A DNA stretch of 64,000 bases from Solirubrobacter ginsenosidimutans. GTDB lineage: Bacteria > Actinomycetota > Thermoleophilia > Solirubrobacterales > Solirubrobacteraceae. Shown here piece by piece: positions 25,946 through 32,976 of the stretch. The number at the start of each line of letters is the position of its first letter. Positions within the stretch are counted from its first letter, which is position 1. A program made the position numbers and the translations under genes. The notes beneath the pieces were generated by a model. The model ran no database searches, had not been told where the DNA came from, and was given only the letters and a program-made list of their open reading frames with translations. Location: contig NZ_JAPDOD010000051.1 of NCBI RefSeq assembly GCF_027587205.1, positions 1 to 64,000 of the forward strand, read 5' to 3'.

Positions 25946-26476
25946 TTATGGCGTGGCGGGCTCGATGAGACGGCGAATCCGCTCCTCGAGGATCGTGGGC
26001 GGGGGCACCGGGGTGAGCTTGGTGCGCAGCAGGCTGGACCCCTCGGCGGTGTAGTTGTACTTCGAGCTGTAGGTCGCATCGACGGGCGTGGTGGTCACCG
26101 AATAGTCGATCCGCCCGTTGCCGAAGACGAGCCGTTGAGTCTTCTGCTCGCCCTTGATCGTCGTCGACGACGCAATCTCAGAGCTGATCTTGATCGCGAT
26201 CTTCACCTCGATGATGGTGTCGACGAAGTGATAGAAGGTCGGCGTGAAGCCGAGCTCGATCATGCTGACCTGTTCGCCGTCGAACGTAACGCGGGTATCG
26301 GTTACTGCGCCGGTCGCTACGCCGCTGTCGTTGCGTTCCCTCCGGGTGCCGCTCATCATCTCGGCGACGCGCAGGCTCGATTCGTCGAGCTGAAGCTGAG
26401 CATCGGCGATGGCGAACGCCATCTGCCGGATCATGTCCCCCATCGGGACATTCAGCAGGTCCTGTCCAATGGCCAT
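25946..26476 (-). CDS. array core protein B, paralogue of A
   Basis: 176 residues. It is close to the next gene: GQDLLNVPMGDMIRQMAFAI then ADAQLQLDESS, IELGFTPTFYHFVDTIIEVK, DATYSSKYNYTAEGSSLLRT and PVPPPTILEERIRRLI. The blocks FYHFVDTIIEVKI and YNY-AEGSS are nearly identical between the two, while the linkers differ, as expected of an old duplication whose fold is held at the conserved contacts. GAGGA precedes the ATG. The function is unknown. Confidence 0.72.
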   Translation of the reverse strand: MAIGQDLLNVPMGDMIRQMAFAIADAQLQLDESSLRVAEMMSGTRRERNDSGVATGAVTDTRVTFDGEQVSMIELGFTPTFYHFVDTIIEVKIAIKISSEIASSTTIKGEQKTQRLVFGNGRIDYSVTTTPVDATYSSKYNYTAEGSSLLRTKLTPVPPPTILEERIRRLIEPATP

Positions 26477-26499
26477 ATGTCCTCGCTATCTGCCCGATA

Positions 26500-26952
26500 T
26501 CAGGTGCGTTGAGGAAGGGTCGAGCGCAGAACTTCGTTGAAGATCGAAGGCGGGGGCACGGCGACGAACGTCGCGCGTATCGAGCTCGATCCGCTCGCGT
26601 CGAACGAGTATCGACTCGAGTAGTGCGCATTCACGGAGGCGGCGACGAAGTACACGGCGACTCCGATCGATGCGGCGACGCCCCACTCAGTGGTCTCACT
26701 CGAGCTGAACGCGACGCGGGCCTCGATCACCGCCTCGGTGATCTGAAAGAACGTCGGCGTGAAGCCCAGCTCGAGCAGCGAGCGTGCACCCTGGCCGAAG
26801 TCGATGCCTTGCTCGCTGTCGGCCAAGAGCTGCGCGATCGCCACGGAGTTCTTGTCCATCGCGAGCTGGGCCTGCGAAATCGCCACGCCGAGCTTCTGGA
26901 CGAGCTCGGGCAGCGGTGCTTCCTGCAGCGCGGTCGTGACGCTGGTCGGCAT
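26500..26952 (-). CDS. array core protein C, diverged paralogue
   Basis: 150 residues, the shortest complete core. LPELVQKLGVAISQAQLAMD opens it; SLLELGFTPTFFQITEAVIE, NAHYSSRYSFDASGSSSIRA and VAVPPPSIFNEVL follow in the family order. The middle segment has a short apolar stretch (AASIGVAVYFVAASV), too short and too strand-like to be confident of a membrane helix. It lies 23 nt upstream of protein B in transcription order and six nt after protein D. Confidence 0.7.
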   Translation of the reverse strand: MPTSVTTALQEAPLPELVQKLGVAISQAQLAMDKNSVAIAQLLADSEQGIDFGQGARSLLELGFTPTFFQITEAVIEARVAFSSSETTEWGVAASIGVAVYFVAASVNAHYSSRYSFDASGSSSIRATFVAVPPPSIFNEVLRSTLPQRT

Positions 26953-26958
26953 GGCGGG

Positions 26959-27621
26959 CTAGTGACCGCTACCGATGCCGAAATTCGTCCGCAGCGCTTG
27001 TAGGAATGCGGGCGGCCCCGGTACCGCCACCAGCTTGGTCGACACCTTCGACGCCGCGCTGCTGTCGAATGCGTAGCGGCGGGTGTAGTCGGCGTGGAGT
27101 GTGACACCGAACATCGTCGAATTCGCCGCGCCGGCGAGGGCACCGCCGAGGACTGAGGTGCCCAGCGACGCGGCGCTCGATGGCGACCCAGCGGGCCCAG
27201 CGGGGCCAGCCGGGCCGCTGCCGCCCACCGGTCGCGTGCCGGTGCCGCCGATGCCGCCGATGCCGCCGGTGCCGCCGGTGCCGCCGGTGCCGCCACTGCC
27301 GCCGATCGGGGTGCCGAAGCTGATCGTGCCGCCGACGTTGAAGTCCTCGCTGGTGCGGATCGACAGCGCGACCGAGACGTCGATGGTGGTCTCGGTGAAT
27401 GAATAGAACGTCGGCAGAAAGCCCAATTCGAGCAGCGAGCGGGTGATCACGGCACCGCTTGCATCGTGCAGATCGAGCGTGTTGAAGCCGAGCTCCATCG
27501 CCGTCTCGATGCTCAACACGTCGAGCGAACGTTGCGCGTTGGCGATGGCTCGCGCCATGCGCTCGACGATGTCACCCATCGGGACGTCGAGCAGTGCCTG
27601 GCCAAGCTGAGTGTCCGGCAC
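26959..27621 (-). CDS. array core protein D with a glycine-repeat insert
   Basis: 220 residues from the GTG at 27621 (GGAGG five bases upstream; upstream in-frame codons lack support). Family blocks: GQALLDVPMGDIVERMARAI then ANAQRSLD; LLELGFLPTFYSFTETTIDV; LHADYTRRYAFDSSAASKVS; VPGPPAFLQAL. Between the second and third blocks it carries a ~75-residue Gly-rich insert of G-G-T/I/S triplets followed by GPAGPAGPAG collagen-like triplets. Such an insert must be disordered or a polyglycine/collagen-type loop, likely solvent-exposed. It is the most divergent of the four core proteins. Confidence 0.7.
   Translation of the reverse strand: MPDTQLGQALLDVPMGDIVERMARAIANAQRSLDVLSIETAMELGFNTLDLHDASGAVITRSLLELGFLPTFYSFTETTIDVSVALSIRTSEDFNVGGTISFGTPIGGSGGTGGTGGTGGIGGIGGTGTRPVGGSGPAGPAGPAGSPSSAASLGTSVLGGALAGAANSTMFGVTLHADYTRRYAFDSSAASKVSTKLVAVPGPPAFLQALRTNFGIGSGH
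27244..27306. repeat. seven 9-bp tandem repeats in array protein D
   Basis: Seven units of the form gccgccNNN (three of them exactly gccgccggt) run without interruption and encode Gly-Gly-x triplets. Unit copy number could change by slippage without breaking the frame. Confidence 0.75.
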
Positions 27622-27652
27622 GGATACCTCCGTTCGCACGCTGACATTCGCC

Positions 27653-28186
27653 TTACGGCGTCCCAGGATCTTGTTCGACGGTCTCGGGCCGCACGCAAAA
27701 GTACCTGTAGCGGCGTTGCTCCGCAAGCATTCGCTCGGGGCTTACGAAGAGCCCACGTCGCAGCCAGCCGCCGAGCGCTTCCGCGAGCGGCAGGTGTGCG
27801 GGTGCGCGTGCTGCGATGTCGATCGCCTGCTCGAAGGCGACGCGAGCCGGACCCACGTCTCCCTGCTTGAGCAACACGCAGCCGTGACGCTGGTGGATCG
27901 ACGCCAGATCGAGCCAGGCCACGGGATGTGCCGGCGGATGCTCGCGATAGTGCTCGACCGCTCGCTCGCAGTACTCGATCACGCTGCCGAAATCGTTCAT
28001 CAATTCGAGCGACTCCATGGTCGCCTCGAGGTAGTGGCGGAAGAACACTTCGGGCGCGCCGGAGCTCACCGCCAGGTGCATCGCCTCGCGGTAGTGCCCG
28101 AGCGCGGTGGTGTGATCGCCGCGCAACGCCGCCCGTTTGCCCGTCTCGGCGATCGAGAGATGTGCCCGCGCACTATCGAGGCTCAT
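27653..28186 (-). CDS. TPR-type helical protein of the array
   Basis: 177 residues. The ATG overlaps the upstream stop (ATGA at 28186-28183). At least three TPR-like helix pairs are visible (AALRGDHTTALGHYREAMHL; FGSVIEYCERAVEHYREHPP; VLLKQGDVGPARVAFEQAID). It ends with a short Arg/Tyr-rich tail. TPR proteins act as adaptors or chaperones; this one is encoded between the L7/L12-like repeat protein and the core proteins, so an assembly chaperone for the latter is plausible (inference). Confidence 0.75.
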   Translation of the reverse strand: MSLDSARAHLSIAETGKRAALRGDHTTALGHYREAMHLAVSSGAPEVFFRHYLEATMESLELMNDFGSVIEYCERAVEHYREHPPAHPVAWLDLASIHQRHGCVLLKQGDVGPARVAFEQAIDIAARAPAHLPLAEALGGWLRRGLFVSPERMLAEQRRYRYFCVRPETVEQDPGTP

Positions 28187-29319
28187 CGTTCGACCAGGTG
28201 CGAGGCGATGCCGTGCTTGCGCAGCTCGTGCTGCAACCATCGAGCCTGCGTCTTGGTCAGGGGACCGGACAGGGCGTGGCAGTCGGGCACCGAGAATTCG
28301 CTCGCGGCGGTCGTGCCCGCGATCGCCTCGACCCAGGGGCGTGCGGCTGTTCGGTCGCCTCCCGGCTTGAGCGCGAGCCCGAAGCTCGCGAGCGCGAGCA
28401 ACGACGCGCTGGCCCGACCGCCAGAGGTGCGCACGGCCTCCAGCAGTTCGACCATCCGCGGGCCACGGACGTTCTCGGCGAGCACGAACGGCACGCGCAT
28501 CAGGGCCCGCTGCGCGCGCTCTTCTGACATCGAGGTGGTCGCGGTCAGCAGCCCGATCGTCGCCGGCGTTGCGGGAGCGGCCTCGAGCCGTACGTCGAAG
28601 CGCTGGAAGTCTCGGTTGATCACCCGCACCTTGGCCGCGGTGCGCGACAGCTCGCTCCACAGCGACTGCGCGGCGGCGGCATCGAGCCCCGACGCGTGGA
28701 ACACCCCGCCGTCCGCGCCGAAACGCGAGCGGTTCGCGTCGGGCAGCAACTTCGCGAGCACGCGCGTGGTCGTGTCGTCGTCGGCCTCGGCCGCAAGGTC
28801 GAACACCGCCGAGGCGTGCCGCGACGCGTCGATCTCGGCCCCGAGCGGCGCAAAGCGCCGGGCGAGGGCGTCCGCCGTCGCCTGAGACACGGCGCCGAGG
28901 AGCACCGCCGGGCTCGCGCTGACCATCTTCATCGCCGCCGCGTGATCGACGCCGAGCACCAGCATCACGACTTCGACGATGCCGAGCATGTTGTCGAAGC
29001 GCTGCACCGCCAGTGCGACCTCGAGGTCGCCGACGCCGGCCTCGAAGGCCTCGTCGGCGTCGACGAGCTCGACCTCGAGGCCGGCGGCGCGCAACACGTC
29101 GACCAGCTTCGATCCGGTGTCGTGATCGACGTCAGCGAGCAGCTCCGACGGCGCGCGATAGATCAGCGCCGCCAGCTCGGCATCGCTCCCCACACGTAGC
29201 GGTCGTAGCGAGTGCACGATCGCCGCGTCGGCGGTGCCGATCGAGCGCACGATCAGCCGGTATGCACCGGCCGAGCGGACGACGCCATGTCGGGGTCCGT
29301 CACTACGCGAAGCGGCCAT
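28183..29319 (-). CDS. protein of five L7/L12-C-terminal-like repeats
   Basis: 378 residues. It appears to be five repeats of ~65-70 residues at about 20-87, 98-167, 170-238, 240-306 and 312-376. Each has a strand, a helix, an S-x-x-P-x-x-L turn (IYRAPSELL, SASPAVLLG, MRVPFVLAE) and a helix-strand ending L-x-x-A/S-G-x-x-V-E/S (LVDVLRAAGLEVELVD, ELLEAVRTSGGRASAS). This is the pattern of the ribosomal L7/L12 C-terminal domain, which binds partner factors. Tandem L12-like repeats outside ribosomes are unusual. The stop overlaps the TPR gene (ATGA) and the start overlaps the upstream gene by 17 nt. The fold call is by eye and needs structural confirmation. Confidence 0.6.
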   Translation of the reverse strand: MAASRSDGPRHGVVRSAGAYRLIVRSIGTADAAIVHSLRPLRVGSDAELAALIYRAPSELLADVDHDTGSKLVDVLRAAGLEVELVDADEAFEAGVGDLEVALAVQRFDNMLGIVEVVMLVLGVDHAAAMKMVSASPAVLLGAVSQATADALARRFAPLGAEIDASRHASAVFDLAAEADDDTTTRVLAKLLPDANRSRFGADGGVFHASGLDAAAAQSLWSELSRTAAKVRVINRDFQRFDVRLEAAPATPATIGLLTATTSMSEERAQRALMRVPFVLAENVRGPRMVELLEAVRTSGGRASASLLALASFGLALKPGGDRTAARPWVEAIAGTTAASEFSVPDCHALSGPLTKTQARWLQHELRKHGIASHLVER

Positions 29320-31372
29320 CGGCGCCCTGGATCGTCAGAGTCGACACCGGCAGCAGTCGCTCAAGCGCGGTGCTCCACTCCAGCGTGAGCCAGCGCGCCT
29401 CGCGATCCTCGTGGCCGTAGCTCAGCAAGAGCCGGCCGTCGCCCAGATCGCAGAGCCCGGCCGCGTACTCGATGCCCACGTGATCGAAGTGGAACGGCCG
29501 GCTGAACGCCACGATCCCGTCGCGCTCGTCGATCTCGACGAAGCGATGGGCGTAGGCGTTGCCCTGGGGTCGAGTGGCCACGTCGTGCGTGAGCAGCAGC
29601 CAGCGGCCGGCGCGGTCGGGAATCGGCACCGGCGGCGCGGAGCCGCGAAATCCCGCGGCATGGATCGCCGGCGGGCAACGCTGAACGAGCTCCGTCGCGC
29701 CGCTGACCTCGTCCACTTTGCGCACCTCGAACGGGTCGTAGCCGTAGACGACGAACAGGTCGCCGTCGCGCGACCACGGCAGCCAGTTCTTCTCGGCATC
29801 CCGCAGCTCGTCGCGCTGCAGCGGCACCAGATGATCGATGCCGTCGAGTGTCTCGTTCATCCGGCCGAGCACGCTGTGGCAGCGATCGGGTGCGAGCGGG
29901 CTCTGGTGGGTCGCGGCGGTGAACCACACGCGGCCGGCGTGCAGCGTCCAGCGCATGTTCTCGAGGCCGAGCTTGTTGGTGGCGGTCGGCCAGTCCGCGG
30001 GCACCCCCGCGCTCTCGCGCGCCGGACCACATGTGCCCGTCCGCGGATCCCACTCGACGGTCGCATTGCGGCTGCGGAACACGCCGTCGTCGGTCGGCAT
30101 GTAGCGGCGGCCGCCTTCCTGCTCATGGTTGACCAGCCGCACGTTGAAGACCACACGCTCGCCGATCCGCACGACCGTCGGGTTCGTGCCTGTGGAGTTT
30201 CCGTCGGCACCGTTGAGCAGCACTGGATCGACGTCTATGGACCCGGCACTGAGGCGAGGGATCGGCGCTTGGTAGAACGACTCGTTGGACCTGACGTAGT
30301 TGTAGAACTCGTCGTCGTGGCCGCGGCGCAGCAGCAGGCGCTCGCACGCGGCGAAGCCGAGCTCGTGGTGGCCCGGGACGTACCACGCGCTGATCATGAT
30401 CTCCTCGGACACCTTGTACGCGTAGACCTCGGTCTCGACGAAGAGTTCGTCCTCGGTGGGAAACGGAATCCGCAGCGCCTGCTGAGCCAGCATCAGCGCC
30501 GCGTGATGGCGGCCGTTCTCCCGGTGGTGGCGGGCCAGCACCCACAGCGGCTCGGCGCGGCTCGGCCGCGCATCGAAGGCCTCCAGCAGCACGCCGGCAC
30601 CGCGCAGCGCATCGCCGCAGCACAGCAGCGCGACGCCCTGCATGTAGCGTGCGAACCAGCGCTCCTCCTCCCAGCCGTCCAGCGCCCAGCGCCGGGCGTA
30701 CCACTGCGCCGCCTCGACGAAGCGCCCCGCGTCGAAGTACGTCTGCGCCAGATAGAACGTGTGGCGCGGATTGCCGGGGTCGCGCGCCAGTTCCTGCTTG
30801 AGCAATCGATAGTCGCGCATCAGCTTATGGTCCTTGCTGCCGCCGTCGCCCGCGTCGCGGATGCGCAACGTGTCGAGTCGCTCGCCCAGTTCGCCGCCGT
30901 CGGCCTGCCAGTACTCGTGGGTCGCACCCACCGCGTGCCATTCGTGCGACAGGCACGCGAGCCGCGTGTTGAGATACGAGAGCGCCCCGGTGTCCTGCAC
31001 CAGCTGGTAGTACGCGGCGTCGAGCGCCTGTTTGTCGAACTCCGGTGTCGTCTCGAGGATCATGTCGGCGTCGAGCAGCAGCAGGTAGGTGCGCCCGCGC
31101 GGCCAGCCGCACGCGTCGGCCCACGCCCGCGCCTCCTGCGCCGACAGTGTGCGGTTGAAGCCGAAGTTGCGCCACGGGTGGTGCACCATCCGGCCCGGCT
31201 TGGCCCACCGCGCCGTCACGCTGTGCACGATCTCCACCGTCGCATCGGTCGAGCCGGTGTCGCAGATCACCCAGCCGTCGGCGATCGGCAGAGCGCTGTC
31301 GAGACAGCGCTCGATGATGCGCGCCTCGTTCCTGACGTTCATACACAGCACGACGCGCACCGGCTCCGGCAC
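29303..31372 (-). CDS. GT2 glycosyltransferase / TPR / GH130-like propeller fusion
   Basis: 689 residues. Residues 1-190 are a GT2 glycosyltransferase (VVLCMNVRNEARIIERCLDS, ICDTGSTDAT, metal-binding LLLLDADMIL at ~97-106) of the SunS-like/TPR-linked type. Residues ~190-340 are TPR-like (HTFYLAQTYFDAGRFVEAAQ; WVLARHHRENGRHHAAL). Residues ~385-689 look like a five-bladed GH130-type propeller (FVVYGYDPFEVRKVD; IEYAAGLCDLGDGRLLLSYG then HEDREARWL). GH130 enzymes are mannoside phosphorylases; this one may be catalytic or only glycan-binding. As first gene of the array it probably decorates one of its products or a surface glycan. Confidence 0.78.
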   Translation of the reverse strand: MPEPVRVVLCMNVRNEARIIERCLDSALPIADGWVICDTGSTDATVEIVHSVTARWAKPGRMVHHPWRNFGFNRTLSAQEARAWADACGWPRGRTYLLLLDADMILETTPEFDKQALDAAYYQLVQDTGALSYLNTRLACLSHEWHAVGATHEYWQADGGELGERLDTLRIRDAGDGGSKDHKLMRDYRLLKQELARDPGNPRHTFYLAQTYFDAGRFVEAAQWYARRWALDGWEEERWFARYMQGVALLCCGDALRGAGVLLEAFDARPSRAEPLWVLARHHRENGRHHAALMLAQQALRIPFPTEDELFVETEVYAYKVSEEIMISAWYVPGHHELGFAACERLLLRRGHDDEFYNYVRSNESFYQAPIPRLSAGSIDVDPVLLNGADGNSTGTNPTVVRIGERVVFNVRLVNHEQEGGRRYMPTDDGVFRSRNATVEWDPRTGTCGPARESAGVPADWPTATNKLGLENMRWTLHAGRVWFTAATHQSPLAPDRCHSVLGRMNETLDGIDHLVPLQRDELRDAEKNWLPWSRDGDLFVVYGYDPFEVRKVDEVSGATELVQRCPPAIHAAGFRGSAPPVPIPDRAGRWLLLTHDVATRPQGNAYAHRFVEIDERDGIVAFSRPFHFDHVGIEYAAGLCDLGDGRLLLSYGHEDREARWLTLEWSTALERLLPVSTLTIQGADGRFA

Positions 31373-31638
31373 GCGCGAAGGCTATCGCGCAGCTCGGTGT
31401 CCGTCCTTCGCCGAGCAGCACGCGCTGCTAGGGCGCGAACGGTCCCGCCGGCGGGACACGGGGTGAGCTAGGAGTCCGCATGCTCGAGCAATGGCTCGGG
31501 GCCCTGGACGGCGTTGCTCGCGGCCGCGTCCCCAGCCTCACGCACCCACTCGTCGAGCTCTTGGGAAGCCGCGGCCGCCGCTTGCCGCCAAGGAGTTCGC
31601 GCGCGTGGCCGTGGCTCTGAGTTCAAGGTCAGTGTCTC
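31373..31638. other. divergent promoter region of the array and the AOS operon
   Basis: 266 nt between the first array gene and the alpha-oxoamine synthase gene. A minus-strand frame here (AAAAASQELDEWVREAGDAA, stop at 31468) is protein-like but has only a TTG and no RBS, so it may be a leftover C-terminal fragment. No clear promoter hexamers were found. Confidence 0.35.
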
Positions 31639-32976
31639 GTGACCGATCAAGGGATTGTGAACTCCGACCTCGGCACCCTTGGCTTCCCGCGCACGCCCGT
31701 CACCACGACTGCACGTGGTCCGTGGCTTGAGCATTGGCTCGAGACCTGCCGCGACTTGTCGGTGTTGCGGGCCACGCATCCGATGATGGACGCGGTCATC
31801 GACGAGGTCGACGGACGCATGATCAGGGTCGGCGGTCATTGGTTGGCCGATTTCGCGTCCTGCAACTACCTCGGTTTCGACCTCGACCGCGAGATCATCG
31901 AGGCCATCCCGGCCTATCTCGACGCGTGGGGGACACATCCCAGCTGGTCGCGCCTGCTCGGGAGTCCGGTCCTCTACGAGGACATCGAGGACCGCCTCAC
32001 GGCGTTGCTCGGCAGCGAGGACTCACTGGTGCTGCCGACGATCACGCACATCCACATGTCGGTGATCCCGCTGCTGGCGGCCTCCGGGACGATCTTTCTC
32101 GACTCGCGGGCGCATAAGACCGTCTACGACGGTTGCCAGGTCGCGCGAGCGCGAGGTGCCGCGGTCCGCCGGTTCCGCTTCGAGGATCCCGCCCACCTGG
32201 ACGAGCTGCTCGGTGCCGAGGCCGACCCGACGCGCCTTGTCTGCATGGACGGTGTGAACAGCATGACCGGAAACGCTCCCGACCTTCCGGCCTTTGCCGA
32301 GGTGGCGCGTCGCCACGGCGCGCTCCTCTATGTCGATGACGCCCACGGGTTCGGCGTGATCGGCGAGCGGACGAGCGACGAGTCCTCCCCCTACGGAATG
32401 CGCGGCAACAGCGTGATCCGCCATGCCGGGGAGACCTACGACGGCATCGTGCTGGTCGGTGGCTTCTCGAAGGCCTACTCCTCGCTGCTCGCCTTCATCG
32501 CGTGCCCGACCGAGGTCAAGCAGCTGCTCAAGGTGGCGGCGGCGCCATACCTGTATTCGGGGCCGTCACCGGTCGCGTCGCTGGCGACGGTGCTCTCCGG
32601 CTTCGACGTCAACGAGCGCCGCGGCGACGCGTTGCGCGCTGACCTGTACGCGCTCACCGCCCGAGTCCTCGACGCCCTTCGCCGGCTCGATGTCGAGACC
32701 CCGAACCGGTCGGGGCTGCCGATCATCGAGATCCCGCTCCGCGATCACACGCAGATCGACGCCGTGGGACGCTTCCTGTTCGAGCGCGGCATCTATGTCA
32801 CGCTCGCGGCCTATCCGCTTGTGCCCAGGGACGAGGTCGGTTTCCGCGTCCAGCTCACCGCCGCCAACACCGTCGAGGAGGTCGACCGGCTGATTCTGGC
32901 GCTGGAGGATCTCGTCGATCGCGGCGAGCTGCGCAGTGCCCGCGTTGCGGCCGGGGCGCTCGAGAGCGCCGCATGA
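31639..32976 (+). CDS. PLP-dependent alpha-oxoamine synthase-like enzyme
   Basis: 445 residues from GTG. This is a fold-type I PLP enzyme of the alpha-oxoamine synthase family (KAPA synthase BioF, AKB ligase, serine palmitoyltransferase, CqsA). Signatures: SCNYLGFDLDREI, LLGSPVLYEDIEDRL, the PLP-ring Asp in YVDDAHGFGVIGER (~232) and the Schiff-base Lys in VGGFSKAYSS (~274). Family enzymes condense an amino acid with an acyl-CoA, losing CO2. No biotin genes are nearby; instead it is fused by ATGA overlap to a GGDEF-EAL gene and followed by an exporter. A signal- or lipid-forming role like that of CqsA is an inference from context. Confidence 0.85.
   Translation: MTDQGIVNSDLGTLGFPRTPVTTTARGPWLEHWLETCRDLSVLRATHPMMDAVIDEVDGRMIRVGGHWLADFASCNYLGFDLDREIIEAIPAYLDAWGTHPSWSRLLGSPVLYEDIEDRLTALLGSEDSLVLPTITHIHMSVIPLLAASGTIFLDSRAHKTVYDGCQVARARGAAVRRFRFEDPAHLDELLGAEADPTRLVCMDGVNSMTGNAPDLPAFAEVARRHGALLYVDDAHGFGVIGERTSDESSPYGMRGNSVIRHAGETYDGIVLVGGFSKAYSSLLAFIACPTEVKQLLKVAAAPYLYSGPSPVASLATVLSGFDVNERRGDALRADLYALTARVLDALRRLDVETPNRSGLPIIEIPLRDHTQIDAVGRFLFERGIYVTLAAYPLVPRDEVGFRVQLTAANTVEEVDRLILALEDLVDRGELRSARVAAGALESAA

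Noticed and set aside
20068..31372. Idea that the array is a contractile injection system or gas-vesicle cluster
   Set aside because: No sheath, tube, spike, baseplate, AAA ATPase or gas-vesicle protein motif was found in any of the genes.
31468..31627. Short minus-strand frame in the divergent region before the array
   Set aside because: Only a TTG could start it and no RBS is present; it may be a C-terminal fragment, but evidence is too thin for a gene call.
31639..32976. Calling the PLP enzyme bioF
   Set aside because: It belongs to the same family, but no biotin genes are nearby and the operon context points elsewhere.
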